Source: Verrucomicrobiota bacterium
Lineage (GTDB): Bacteria > Verrucomicrobiota > Verrucomicrobiia > Limisphaerales > UBA8199
Reading direction: 5' to 3'
DNA: 34,601 nucleotides
NCBI GenBank assembly: GCA_029974925.1
Contig: JARKQH010000408.1
Location: 1 to 34,601, forward strand
Positions 19,484 through 30,369 of the stretch are shown in pieces; within the stretch, counting starts at the first letter, position 1, and every line of letters starts with the position of its first letter. The notes below the pieces were generated by a model. It searched no databases. It saw only the letters and a program-made list of their open reading frames with translations, and was not told the DNA's origin. The translations under genes were made by a program, and so were the position numbers.

Positions 19484-19507
19484 AGGGACCTGGTGGAACA
19501 GGTCCCT
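19484..19507. repeat. Palindrome with 9-bp stem
   Basis: AGGGACCTG and CAGGTCCCT flank a six-base loop. It lies between copies 1 and 2 of the double-hairpin repeat and is not followed by a T run, so a terminator role is not indicated. Confidence 0.6.
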
Positions 19508-19544
19508 ACCCAATCCCTCGCCCCCCCTCCCAACCCAAAACTTC

Positions 19545-19611
19545 CTGGGACGAGACGTCCCAGCCCCCATCCAGACTCTCAATCACCTCGGGCCTCGAGA
19601 CGTCCCGTCTC
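19545..19611. repeat. Double-hairpin repeat, copy 2
   Basis: Hairpin A is identical to copy 1 (19545-19563). The 33-base spacer starts CCCCCATCCAGAC. Hairpin B is GAGACG-TCC-CGTCTC (19597-19611): different stem sequence, same fold. Confidence 0.8.
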
Positions 19612-19643
19612 CACACCTCCCACGCCTTCGAAACCAACACCCC

Positions 19644-19714
19644 CTGGGACGAGACGTCCCAGCCCCCATCCAGACGCTAATTGTTTCGGGGGTGGAGACC
19701 TCTCGTCTCCACCC
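19644..19714. repeat. Double-hairpin repeat, copy 3
   Basis: Hairpin A is identical again (19644-19662). The 27-base spacer starts CCCCCATCCAGAC. Hairpin B is GGGTGGAGAC / GTCTCCACCC (19690-19714) with a five-base loop. Confidence 0.8.
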
Positions 19715-19814
19715 GCAACGCCCGTCATCAGTTCGAGACTTCCCCTGCGCTTCCCCAACCCGTCTTCAAAACCCTGAAAGGGTTTCAGACAGTAGCCGGG
19801 GGTAAGGCCGTCAG

Positions 19815-19886
19815 GCCGCCACCCCCGGTCCCCCGTCCCCAAAATTCCAGCCCCCTCCGCTTGCGGAGGGGGTTGGGGGTGGCGGC
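19815..19886. repeat. Nested palindrome (two stacked stems)
   Basis: The outer arms GCCGCCACCCCC (19815-19826) and GGGGGTGGCGGC (19875-19886) are exact complements. Inside, CCCCCTCCGC (19851-19860) pairs with GCGGAGGGGG (19863-19872). No T run follows. Confidence 0.75.
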
Positions 19887-20001
19887 ACTCCGGAGTCTCC
19901 GCCAGCCGTCAGTCCCGATGAATCGCGATCTTTCGCGATTCCACGGCGGCGAAAGAAAGCTCGTAGAGCGCGCCTCCCTCGGGCGAACGGAGTCTGTGCG
20001 G

Positions 20002-20115
20002 GCCGCCGCTGTGGCTTTCGCTCAGGGGCAGGTCCGCGTCATTGTAGGCCAGGGTGGTGGTGATGCCGCCTTGGGTGACCTGCGCGCGGCGGCCGCGGCG
20101 GTCGCAGGTGATTCC
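20002..20115 (-). pseudogene. RHS/YD-repeat protein fragment
   Basis: Within a - strand frame, the stretch [37 protein letters not shown] resembles one RHS/YD repeat (consensus YD..GR...VT.G...T.TYND...L.....GG). Only about 38 residues match, and sequences on either side do not. Intact RHS proteins exceed 1000 residues and are surface or toxin-delivery proteins. It appears to be a relic left in the intergenic region; no start or partner was found. Confidence 0.5.
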
Positions 20116-20277
20116 GTGAAGAACCTCTTTTTTTTGTGTGCGCCCGGCAGGGCCGAAGAGCATCAACCCGGAAATGCTCGGAAAGCACAAAAGCCTGGCC
20201 GCCACCTTGCCCGCTGCGCGCTTGACGGCGCCACGGGCAAAGGTCACTGTTTACTCCCATTTGCAATTCGAATGCTT

Positions 20278-23021
<2,744 letters not shown>

Positions 23022-23025
<4 letters not shown>

Positions 23026-24158
23026 ACGCCGCGGCATTGGCTCTTGCCGAGCGCATCGTCGCCCGGGCCGATCGCGCCCACCCGGCGGATGACCTGTTGC
23101 GGTCGGAGCTGAAGGCTCAGCGGGGATTATCGCGCGACCAGGCACGCGAGGCCAGCCGGGCGGTTTTTGCCTGCTTCCGCTGGCGCGGCTGGCTCGACTT
23201 GCAGTCGCCGTTGCGCGAGCAACTGCAACAGGGGCTGGCCCTGGCTGGGCGCTTCCACCGCCATCCCGCGAGTTTTTCCGATGCCGAGCTCATGGCGCGG
23301 GCGCTCCCCCCCTGGGTGTTTGACGAAATGGAGGTCACGGCGCCCTTGGCCCGGGCTTTGCAGGCCGAGCCGATTCTCTGGCTGCGGGCGCGGCCGGGGC
23401 AGGGTCCGGCCCTGGCGGCCAAACTTAAAGGAGCTTCAGTGTGGGGCCAGGGGCCCCTGGCGGATATCCTCAAATACACCGGCTCGGAGGACCTCTTTCG
23501 CACGCGCGAATTCCATGCGGGCGAATTCGAGCTGCAGGACATCACCTCCCAGGCGGTGGGACTGGCTTGCGGCGCCGCCCCGGGCCAGACCTGGTGGGAC
23601 GTCTGCGCGGGCGAGGGCGGCAAGACGCTGCACCTCTCGGACTTGATGGCCAATCGGGGTCTGATTTGGGCCAGCGACCGCGCGGCCTGGCGGCTTCAAC
23701 GGCTTAAACGCCGCGCGGCCCGCGCCCGGGTGTTCAATTACCGGGCCGTTGAGTGGGACGGCGGAGAACGGCTGCCCACGCGCACCCTGTTTGACGGCGT
23801 GCTGGTGGATGCCCCTTGCAGCGGCATCGGGACCTGGCACCGGAACCCGCACGCGAGATGGACCACGACGGCGCAGGACGTGCGGGAGCTGAGTCAACTG
23901 CAACGAACCTTGCTGGCAAGATGCGCCAAGGCGGTCAAGCCGGGTGGCAAACTCATTTACGCCGTCTGCACGCTCACCCGCGCCGAGACCGCCCAGGTCG
24001 CCGATCGGTTTGAAAGGGAGTGTGTGAACTTCGAGCCGTTGCCTGTGCCGCACCCGTTGCAGCCCGGCACCGGGGAGGCGGCGCCGCGCCACCAACTCCT
24101 GCCGCAGGACTTCGGCGGCAACGGCATGTTTATCGCCGCCTGGAGGCGAAAAGCCTAG
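23022..24158 (+). CDS. RsmB/NOP-family RNA (cytosine-5) methyltransferase
   Basis: 378 residues starting at a GTG that overlaps the aconitase stop (GTGA). The C-terminal Rossmann domain has SAM motif I ([15 protein letters not shown], 191-205), motif IV with the releasing cysteine ([14 protein letters not shown], Cys 266) and motif VI with the nucleophilic cysteine ([10 protein letters not shown], Cys 316), the two-cysteine arrangement of m5C RNA methyltransferases. The N-terminal 100 residues are helical and shorter than the NusB-like domain of E. coli RsmB. It probably methylates 16S rRNA, but the exact base is unknown. It converges with the GspG-like gene, with 2 bases between stops. Confidence 0.9.
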
Positions 24159-24160
24159 GC

Positions 24161-24583
24161 CTACTTCTCTTTGCCGGCGCAGCGATACAGGTCGTCAGCG
24201 GTCGCGGTGGCGCTGTCCTCCCAAACCCGGTTCGGCCCCGCGGAGCGGATCATGACCTCGTTGTGGGAGAAATAGAACTGGATGGGGGTGCCCCACGGAT
24301 CGAGGATTTCTCCCTTGTCATTGAGGTCGCTGCGGCGAACGGCCAGGATCAACACCTTCTTCTCGGTTTGTCCCAGCAGGGCTTTGGCGATGGCAATGTT
24401 GTTGCCGGTGGGGTAGGCGCCGACGAATTCCTTATACTGCTGAATTCCCAGAATGAGGTTGTCGCAGTCCGAGTGGAATTTGGCAATTTTTGCATCCCCC
24501 CGCCGCAACGACCAGGCGCTGGCCACCCACAGCACCCCCGCGACGCCGAGAACGATCAAGGCGATAGTGAGAATTCGTTTCAT
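24161..24583 (-). CDS. GspG-like membrane-anchored protein
   Basis: 140 residues: one N-terminal membrane helix (MKRILTIALIVLGVAGVLWV) and a soluble domain that resembles the globular part of type II secretion major pseudopilins. Typical elements are LILGIQQYKEFVGAYPTGNN, LDPWGTPIQFYFSHNEV and the end SAGPNRVWEDSATATADDL. It lacks the prepilin cleavage motif (no Gly-Phe-Thr-Leu-Glu), so it is not a normal pseudopilin. Such proteins are frequent in Planctomycetes and Verrucomicrobiota, with unknown function. It starts 7 bases after the LacI-type gene on the same strand. Confidence 0.75.
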   Translation of the reverse strand: MKRILTIALIVLGVAGVLWVASAWSLRRGDAKIAKFHSDCDNLILGIQQYKEFVGAYPTGNNIAIAKALLGQTEKKVLILAVRRSDLNDKGEILDPWGTPIQFYFSHNEVMIRSAGPNRVWEDSATATADDLYRCAGKEK

Positions 24584-24590
24584 AACTTCA

Positions 24591-25667
24591 TCATGCGGTC
24601 GGCGTCTTCAGACGCTTCAACGCAGATGAAGCAGGAGCGGTGCCGGTACTGTCCCGAACCACCAATTCGGCCGGAATTCTTCTCGAATCAGGCCGCTTGC
24701 CGCTCAGCAAAGCCTCCATGGCCTCCATGGCGGCCACCCCCAGCCGGTACTTCGGCTGGCTGATCGTCGTGAGCGGCACCCGAAAATACTCGCTGACCAG
24801 GATGTTGCCAAACCCGGCAACGGAGAGGTCCGAGGGGATGGAAAGTCCTTGTTTAATAAGCACTTCTGCACAACCAATGGCCACCAGGTCGTTAATGGCC
24901 TGCACCGCCGTGGCCTCGGTCTTCTCCGTGATCATCTGGATGGCCGCCCGGGCGCCATCCTCAATCGTTCGCCCGGCCTGAAACACGAGTTTGTCGTCCA
25001 CATCCATTCCCGCCTCTCGCAGGGCCCGACGATACCCCTCGAACCGTTCGAGGGTCCATGGGGTGCCGGGCGGGCCGGTGAGAAAGGCGATTCGGCGGTG
25101 TCCATTTCTTAGCAGGTGCTGGGTTACAGAATAGGCAGCCTGGAGGTCGTCGGTTTCGACGTTGACAAACTGCGAGCAGAACGGGGCATGATGGCCCAAC
25201 AGGACGGTGGGCTTGCCGCTATTGGCCAGTTCCTGGTAAACGCGGGCGCTGGAGTCCATGCGATAGACCGGGGAGATGAACAGGCCCTCGACGCGGCGGG
25301 AAAGGAGGCGGCGAATGCAGGTTTCCTCCCGCTCCGGGTTGTTGAAGGTGTAAGCCAGCAAGATGTCGTAGCCCAGGTCGTAAGCCCGCTCCTGCAGCGC
25401 CAAGACCATCCGCGAGAAGATCGGGTTGGTGAGGGAGGAGATGACGACCCCGAAGAGGCGCGTGGCGCGGGTGCGCAGCCCCTGGGCGGAGGAATCCGGC
25501 ACGTAGCCGAGCTGTTGGGCCAGGAGTTTGATTCTCGCCTTGGTGGCGGCCGATACGTCGGGCGCGTCGCGCAGGGCCTTCGACACGGTCATCAAGGATA
25601 CTCCGGCCTGCTGGGCAATGTCTTTGAGGCGAATCATAGTCTCGGCTTCCCGGGCGGATTGACTCAT
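24591..25667 (-). CDS. LacI-family transcriptional regulator
   Basis: 358 residues. The N-terminal helix-turn-helix (IRLKDIAQQAGVSLMTVSKA, about 12-31) and hinge helix (AQGLRTRATRLFGVVI) are standard. The periplasmic-binding-protein-like domain follows (SSLTNPIFSRMVLALQERAY, GHRRIAFLTGPPGTPWTLER, and DLSVAGFGNILVSEYFRVPL). LacI regulators bind a sugar or related ligand and repress or activate carbohydrate genes. Its ATG overlaps the nadK stop by one base (TAATG), unusual company for a LacI gene. No glycan genes lie next to it, so its target is elsewhere or unrecognised. Confidence 0.93.
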   Translation of the reverse strand: MSQSAREAETMIRLKDIAQQAGVSLMTVSKALRDAPDVSAATKARIKLLAQQLGYVPDSSAQGLRTRATRLFGVVISSLTNPIFSRMVLALQERAYDLGYDILLAYTFNNPEREETCIRRLLSRRVEGLFISPVYRMDSSARVYQELANSGKPTVLLGHHAPFCSQFVNVETDDLQAAYSVTQHLLRNGHRRIAFLTGPPGTPWTLERFEGYRRALREAGMDVDDKLVFQAGRTIEDGARAAIQMITEKTEATAVQAINDLVAIGCAEVLIKQGLSIPSDLSVAGFGNILVSEYFRVPLTTISQPKYRLGVAAMEAMEALLSGKRPDSRRIPAELVVRDSTGTAPASSALKRLKTPTA

Positions 25668-26551
25668 TAGATCGTGGCGCCGCGCCAATGCAGCTTGCGG
25701 CGCAACGTCTCGCAAAAGGAACTGCCGGCCAGGTGCATCAGGCGCACCGAACGCCGGCTCCGGCGAATCGTGATCTCGTCGCCCGCCGCCAGCTCGCTGA
25801 CCACCTGGCCGTCCGCGCTCAGGACGCTGGGGGGACGCGGGCTGATGACTTTGACCTGCAGGGTCGCGCTCGAGGGCAGGATCAGCGCCCGGTTTGACAG
25901 GGTGTGCGGGCAGATGGGAGTCAGGGCCAGCACGTGGGCGGTGGGGAAGATGACGGCGCCGCCCGCCGCCAGCGAATAGGCGGTGGACCCGGTGGGGGAG
26001 CTGGCAATCAACCCGTCGCACCGATAACGGGTCAGCAATTCGCCGTCCACGCTGACTTCCAACTCGACCAGGCGCGAGGCGATGCCGCGGCTGATCACGA
26101 TGTCGTTGAGCGCCGCGCAGGCCAGCGCGCGGCCCCCGCCCTGACCGGCGGCTTCGATCAGCGAACGCGACTCGAAGGTGAACTCGCCCCGCCACACGTG
26201 GCGCAGCGCGGGCGCCAGGCCGTCGGAAGGCACGGCCGTTAGAAATCCGAGGCTGCCGATGTTGATGCCCAGGATGGGGGTGTGGGCCCCGGCAATTTCC
26301 CGGGCCACGCGCAGCAACGTGCCGTCCCCGCCAAACACCAGCAACAGGTCCACCGCTCGAATCAACGCGGCGGCGTCGGGATACAACTCCCCCTTCAACC
26401 CGGCGAGCGTCGCCGTGGACTCTTCCAGGCAGAGGGTTCGACCGGCGGCCCGCACCAGCCGCGCCGCCTGCTTCACCGCGTCGGCGCACGAGACCTTCTC
26501 GGAGTTGCCGACCAGCCCCACCCGCCTGATTTTGTCAGCTTGTTTTTTCAA
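25667..26551 (-). CDS. nadK: NAD kinase
   Basis: 294 residues; phosphorylates NAD to NADP with ATP or polyphosphate. Diagnostic motifs are LLVFGGDGTLLRVA (GGDG near residue 74), GINIGSLGFLTAVP, LNDIVISRG and the NAD-binding block CDGLIASSPTGSTAYSLAAG. A stop codon lies directly upstream of the TTG at 26551, which leaves that TTG as the first possible start; it overlaps the tlyA end by 17 bases. A GTG ten codons later is a possible alternative. The gene sits between tlyA and the LacI-type gene; the tlyA-nadK pairing is common in bacteria. Confidence 0.95.
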   Translation of the reverse strand: MKKQADKIRRVGLVGNSEKVSCADAVKQAARLVRAAGRTLCLEESTATLAGLKGELYPDAAALIRAVDLLLVFGGDGTLLRVAREIAGAHTPILGINIGSLGFLTAVPSDGLAPALRHVWRGEFTFESRSLIEAAGQGGGRALACAALNDIVISRGIASRLVELEVSVDGELLTRYRCDGLIASSPTGSTAYSLAAGGAVIFPTAHVLALTPICPHTLSNRALILPSSATLQVKVISPRPPSVLSADGQVVSELAAGDEITIRRSRRSVRLMHLAGSSFCETLRRKLHWRGATI

Positions 26552-27278
26552 TCAGCGCAAAAAATTCCTTATTCCCGGCCGGGCCCAGGATGGGCGACTC
26601 GGTGGCGCCGCGCCATTGAAGCCCGGGCTGGGCGGCGATAAACGCCTCCATCTCCCGCAGCACCCGCTCGTGCACGGCGGCATCCCGGATCACCCCGCCG
26701 CCCCGGTCCGCTTCGGCCTTGCCCGCCTCGAATTGCGGCTTGATCAACGCAAGGATTTTACCCGACGGGCGCAACAATGCAACGGCAGGGGGGAGGATTT
26801 TGCGCAGCGAGATGAACGAGCAATCCGCCACCACCAGGTCGGCCAGATCAAACGAAGGCGGGAAGTGGCCCCGCTCGAGGTGGCGCGCGTTGGTCTTTTC
26901 CATCACCGTCACACGCGCGTCCTGCCGCAGTTTCCAGGCGAGCTGGCCCTGGCCGACATCCACCGCATAGACATGGCGGGCGCCCCGCTGCAGCAGGCAA
27001 TCGGTGAACCCCCCGGTCGAAGCCCCCAAATCTATCGCCGTCCGGTCCTTCACTGCCACGCCGAAAAAATCCAGCGCGTGCTCCAGCTTCAGCCCGCCCC
27101 GGCTCACATACTTCTCGGGATGGGTCAGCGTCAGCTCATCCCCGGCCCCCACCGTCTCGCTGGCCTTCCGCGCCACCTGCCCGTTGACCCGCACCTGCCC
27201 GGCCATCACCGCGCGTTTGGCCTTCTCGCGGCTCTCGCAGAGGCCGCGCTCGACCAGGGCCTGGTCCAGCCGGCTCAT
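26535..27278 (-). CDS. tlyA: TlyA-family rRNA 2'-O-methyltransferase / hemolysin-like protein
   Basis: 247 residues. An N-terminal S4 RNA-binding domain (MSRLDQALVERGLCESREKA, KRAVMAGQVRVNG) is followed by an FtsJ-like methyltransferase domain with SAM motif AIDLGASTGGFTDCLLQRGA and later VVADCSFISLRKILPP and LALIKPQFEAGKAEAD. In mycobacteria TlyA methylates ribose in 16S and 23S rRNA; bacterial homologues are often labelled hemolysins on weak grounds. ATG 27278 gives the normal family N-terminus; the in-frame extension upstream has no similarity. It heads the tlyA-nadK-lacI-gspG-like run. Confidence 0.92.
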   Translation of the reverse strand: MSRLDQALVERGLCESREKAKRAVMAGQVRVNGQVARKASETVGAGDELTLTHPEKYVSRGGLKLEHALDFFGVAVKDRTAIDLGASTGGFTDCLLQRGARHVYAVDVGQGQLAWKLRQDARVTVMEKTNARHLERGHFPPSFDLADLVVADCSFISLRKILPPAVALLRPSGKILALIKPQFEAGKAEADRGGGVIRDAAVHERVLREMEAFIAAQPGLQWRGATESPILGPAGNKEFFALIEKTS

Positions 27279-27473
27279 AAGACGCCTCCGACCCGCTCCG
27301 CCCGCCGAACACCGCAAGCATTCATCGCCCCAGTTTGCACCCCCGTCTCCGGCTGCCGTCAAGCGGGGAAAACGGCCCGCGCCCGCGCCCGCCCCCAGGC
27401 CTCCTTCAGGCTCAGAACACCCCTCGCCGGCAACGGAGCGCAGACCGCGCGCCCTGCAACGGGAGGCGAATCC

Positions 27474-27610
27474 TCAACGGCGCCGGCTCCGGCTGGCGAG
27501 GCGAAGGCCGGCAAAAACGAGGAGCAGCGCCAACCCCGCAGGCTCGGGGATCACGAAAAGGTTGAAACTTCGCAGCCCCGCCAGCAGGGCGCGGCGGAGC
27601 GTGGCGGCGC
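27474..27610 (-). pseudogene. Orphan PEP-CTERM sorting tail
   Basis: On the - strand the frame ending at 27474 reads ...SFNLFVIPEPAGLALLLV, FAGLRLASRSRRR, stop: a complete PEP-CTERM signal with VIPEP (codons at 27551-27540), a hydrophobic helix and an Arg-rich end. These tails mark exported proteins for the exosortase system. Nothing upstream in the frame looks like the passenger protein, and no ATG or GTG is available; the frame runs back into ribH in a different phase. It is most simply the last piece of a deleted gene. The rest of the 338-base gap (27279-27616) shows nothing else. Confidence 0.6.
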
Positions 27611-27616
27611 CGGCGC

Positions 27617-28102
27617 TCAGGCGAGCTCGCTCATCACCCGGACCATGGCCAGCGCGGTCTGCGCCGCCTCGGTTCCGCGGTTGTGGCGCGGGTCGAGGCA
27701 GCGGACGCGAGCCTGGGCCTCATTCTCGAGCAACAACACCTCGTGAATGATGGGGATTTCGTAGCGCAGTTGGAGGTCCATCAGCGCCCGGCTCACCGCC
27801 TCGCCGATATGCGCGGCGTGGGTGGTTTCGCCCCGCAGGATGACGCCCAGACAGAGGATCGCCGCCGGGCCGCCCCGGCCCCCCGAGGCCGAAGCCTGGC
27901 GGGCCAGCCGCGCCGCGACGATCGGCACCTCATACGCCCCCGGCACGCGGTGAACGAGAATTTTGCCGGCGCCGGCGCGGCGGAGCTCGGCGCGCGCGGC
28001 GCGGACCATGCCGTCCACATAGCGGGCGTTGTATTTTGAGGCGACAATGGCGAAGGTGGCGGGGGCGGCCTGGAGGGAGCGGCGGGCAACGGGTTTGAGC
28101 AT
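27617..28102 (-). CDS. ribH: 6,7-dimethyl-8-ribityllumazine synthase
   Basis: 161 residues. RibH condenses 5-amino-6-ribitylaminouracil with 3,4-dihydroxy-2-butanone 4-phosphate, the penultimate riboflavin step. Motifs: FAIVASKYNARYVDGMV, the substrate loop VPGAYEVPIVA, CLGVILRGETTHAAHIGEAV with the catalytic histidine, and HNRGTEAAQTALAMVRVM. The usual GVLTT(D/E) stretch reads EVLLLENEAQA here, an unusual variant. It lies 12 bases after ribBA on the same strand, and RibBA supplies one of its two substrates directly. Confidence 0.93.
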   Translation of the reverse strand: MLKPVARRSLQAAPATFAIVASKYNARYVDGMVRAARAELRRAGAGKILVHRVPGAYEVPIVAARLARQASASGGRGGPAAILCLGVILRGETTHAAHIGEAVSRALMDLQLRYEIPIIHEVLLLENEAQARVRCLDPRHNRGTEAAQTALAMVRVMSELA

Positions 28103-28114
28103 GGGAATCGGGAA

Positions 28115-29314
28115 TTAAAGCAGATGACCCAGTTTGTCCCGCTTGGTGGCGAGGTACCGGGCGTTGTGTGGATTGGGTTTGACTTTGATGGGGACCTGTT
28201 CGACGATTTTGAGGCCGTAGCCTTCGAGTCCGACGATTTTACGCGGGTTGTTGGTCAGCAGGCGGATGGTGCGCAGCCCCAGGTCGGCCAGAATCTGGGC
28301 GCCCAGACCGTATTCGCGGAGGTCCATGGGGAACCCGAGTTTCTGGTTGGCCTCGACGGTGTCGTAGCCCTGCTCCTGGAGCTTGTAGGCTTTGATTTTG
28401 GGGCCGAGGCCGATGCCGCGGCCCTCCTGCCGCATATAAACAATCACGCCGCAGCCGGCTTCGGCCACCTGGCGCATGGCCTGGTGAAGCTGGGGGCCGC
28501 AGTCGCAGCGCCGCGAGCCAAAGACGTCGCCGGTCAGGCATTCGCTGTGGACCCGCACCAGGACGTTGGATTTGCCGGCGGGCTGGCCGCAAACCAGGGC
28601 GAGATGATGCCGCCCGTCGAGTTTCGAGCGATAAAGGTGGAGGTCGAACTCGCCGTAGTCGGTCGGCAGCTTCACCACCTCCTCGCGCTCGACGAGTTTT
28701 TCCCGCGTGCGGCGGTACTCGATCAGGTCGGCGATGGTGCAAATCTTGAGCCGGTGTTTGCGGGCGAACTTGAGCAACTCCGGCAGCCGGGCCATCGAGC
28801 CGTCGTCGCTCATAATCTCGCAAATCACGCCGATGGGACGGCACCCCGCCAACTGAACGAGGTCCACCGCGGCTTCGGTGTGGCCGGCGCGCTGCAGCAC
28901 GCCGCCGGGGCGCGCCCGCAGCGGAAAGACGTGGCCGGGCGCCACCAGGTCCTCCGGCACCGCCGTGGGATCGGCCATGATCCGGATCGTCTCGGCGCGG
29001 TCGGCCGCCGAGATGCCGGTGGTGATGCCGCGGGCGGCATCCACGCTCACCTGAAAGTCCGTCTTGAAGCTCTCGCGATTCTGCCGCACCATGCGTTCGA
29101 TCCCCAACTGCTGCAGGCGCTCGGACGTCGTGGGCACACAAATCAAGCCCCGGCCGTGCTTGGCCATGAAATTGACCGCGGCGGGCGTGACAAATTGCGC
29201 CGCCATGATGAGGTCCCCCTCATTCTCCCGGTCGGCATCGTCCACCACGATCACCATCCGGCCCTTCTGCAGGTCGGCGACCACGGCGTTGATGGAATGA
29301 AACCTTCGCGTCAT
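28115..29314 (-). CDS. ribBA: Bifunctional DHBP synthase / GTP cyclohydrolase II
   Basis: 399 residues. The N-terminal half (about 1-200) is 3,4-dihydroxy-2-butanone-4-phosphate synthase: VVDDADRENEGDLIMAAQ, GHVFPLRARPGGVLQRAGHT. The C-terminal half (about 205-399) is GTP cyclohydrolase II: RVHSECLTGDVFGSRRCDCG with three zinc cysteines, RQEGRGIGLGPKIKAYKLQ, DLREYGLGAQIL with the catalytic Asp and Arg, and LLTNNPRK. The two activities start both branches of riboflavin synthesis. Key residues are intact in both halves. ribH follows directly. No FMN riboswitch was found in the 107 bases upstream. Confidence 0.96.
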   Translation of the reverse strand: MTRRFHSINAVVADLQKGRMVIVVDDADRENEGDLIMAAQFVTPAAVNFMAKHGRGLICVPTTSERLQQLGIERMVRQNRESFKTDFQVSVDAARGITTGISAADRAETIRIMADPTAVPEDLVAPGHVFPLRARPGGVLQRAGHTEAAVDLVQLAGCRPIGVICEIMSDDGSMARLPELLKFARKHRLKICTIADLIEYRRTREKLVEREEVVKLPTDYGEFDLHLYRSKLDGRHHLALVCGQPAGKSNVLVRVHSECLTGDVFGSRRCDCGPQLHQAMRQVAEAGCGVIVYMRQEGRGIGLGPKIKAYKLQEQGYDTVEANQKLGFPMDLREYGLGAQILADLGLRTIRLLTNNPRKIVGLEGYGLKIVEQVPIKVKPNPHNARYLATKRDKLGHLL

Positions 29315-29421
29315 ATCAGGCCGGTCAGTTTACCGGGCGCCGGGCCAAACTCCAGCCCGGAGATTTCCGCCGAAGGTTCGCAATGGGCGCGGGCGCCCGG
29401 GCGCGGGGCGGCGGAGGGGAA

Positions 29422-30369
29422 TCAGGCCTCGAAGACGCGACGGACAAACTCGCGGCTGCGCCGGTGGTTTTCCACCGCTGAGCGCGTGATCTGGGTGCCG
29501 GGCTCGAGCGCCAGTTCGACGGTGAACCGGCGCGGCAGCCGGTGTTCCCTCGCGTAAGCCGCCACCGCGGCGTAATCCACGTCCCCCGTGTCCAGGTCCT
29601 CCCACCAGACCCCGTCGCGGCTTTGACGCAAATGCCAGCTCACCACCCGCTGGCCATATTCGCGCAAGGCGTCCAGCGGCTGGATGCCGCCCTTCCATAC
29701 CCAGTGCACGTCATAGCAAAAGCCGACCCGTTCGGCGCGGGTGTTGCGGAAATTGTAATGGAACTCCCGCGCCTGGTCCGCCATTTCGGGCAGGTGATGG
29801 TGAATGCCCAGGCGAATGCCCAGGTCTTTCAAGCCGCCCCCCAGCTTCTCCAGGGCCGCCGCCTGATGCTTTAATTCCTCGTCCGTCTTGGCCCGGCCAA
29901 TCGGGTCGGGGTTGCAGCTCAGCACTTCGAATCCGGCCTTTTGACAAACCGCGGCCGCGGCGAGGATGCGGCGGATGGCGTCGTCGGATTTGCCCGGCTC
30001 ATGCAGCCTTGCGCCGGTGTAAAGACTGACCGGGCGGAGCCCCTTGGCGCGAAGCCGGTCGGCGAACCGGGCATTCTCCTCCGGCTGGTCCAGGTTCATG
30101 AAGTTCTCAAGGTAGTCGTAACCGGCGTCCGCCAGCGCCGCAATCACCTCGCCGATGTCGAGGGGCTTCTTGTCGCGCGCCGCGTATTGCGTCCAACCAT
30201 AAATATTGGAGCCCACCAGCGTTTCCTTGGGCTTGTCCACCCCCGCCGCGTTGCCCTCCTGGCCGCCGGGGAACAAGGCCGCCCCCGCCGCCGCCAGCCC
30301 GGCCAGGCACACAAAATCACGACGATTCAGGGCCCGCCTGGCCCCGCAACCCACCGGCACAGTGTTCAT
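29422..30369 (-). CDS. Exported sugar phosphate isomerase/epimerase-like TIM-barrel protein
   Basis: 315 residues. A twin-arginine leader (RRALNRRDFVCLAGLAAAGA) precedes a xylose isomerase-like barrel: VGSNIYGWTQYAARDKKPLD, ALADAGYDYLENFMNL, IRLGIHHHLPEMADQAREFH, VGFCYDVHWVWKGGIQPLDA, and the C-terminal strand FTVELALEP. The histidines and acids that would bind a divalent metal are present (HHH near 200, D at CYDVHW, E at VELALEP). Exported members are common in Verrucomicrobiota and Planctomycetes, with unknown substrates. ATG 30369 is preferred because it gives the Tat leader; a GTG at 30447 would add 26 residues. Confidence 0.85.
   Translation of the reverse strand: MNTVPVGCGARRALNRRDFVCLAGLAAAGAALFPGGQEGNAAGVDKPKETLVGSNIYGWTQYAARDKKPLDIGEVIAALADAGYDYLENFMNLDQPEENARFADRLRAKGLRPVSLYTGARLHEPGKSDDAIRRILAAAAVCQKAGFEVLSCNPDPIGRAKTDEELKHQAAALEKLGGGLKDLGIRLGIHHHLPEMADQAREFHYNFRNTRAERVGFCYDVHWVWKGGIQPLDALREYGQRVVSWHLRQSRDGVWWEDLDTGDVDYAAVAAYAREHRLPRRFTVELALEPGTQITRSAVENHRRSREFVRRVFEA

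Larger units (their letters stand above)
19013..20277. other. Repeat-rich intergenic region upstream of ilvD and aconitase
   Basis: About 1.27 kb without a supported gene. From left to right it holds a 21-bp-period hairpin array (19069-19147), a purine-rich stretch (19152-19184), short GATGAAG direct repeats (19252-19280), three double-hairpin repeats (19344-19714) with a further 9-bp palindrome (19484-19507), a 7-bp palindrome (19769-19785), a nested palindrome (19815-19886), and an RHS-like coding scrap (20002-20115, - strand). Promoters of the divergent ilvD and aconitase genes must lie at its two ends. Confidence 0.8.

Noticed and set aside
19269-19842. Overlapping small frames with repeated LGRDVPAPI-type peptides
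   Set aside because: They arise from the double-hairpin DNA repeat read in different frames; no start signals and no protein family.
29315-29421. Possible FMN riboswitch before ribBA
   Set aside because: The conserved RFN-element sequences were not found on the - strand of this gap, which is also short.
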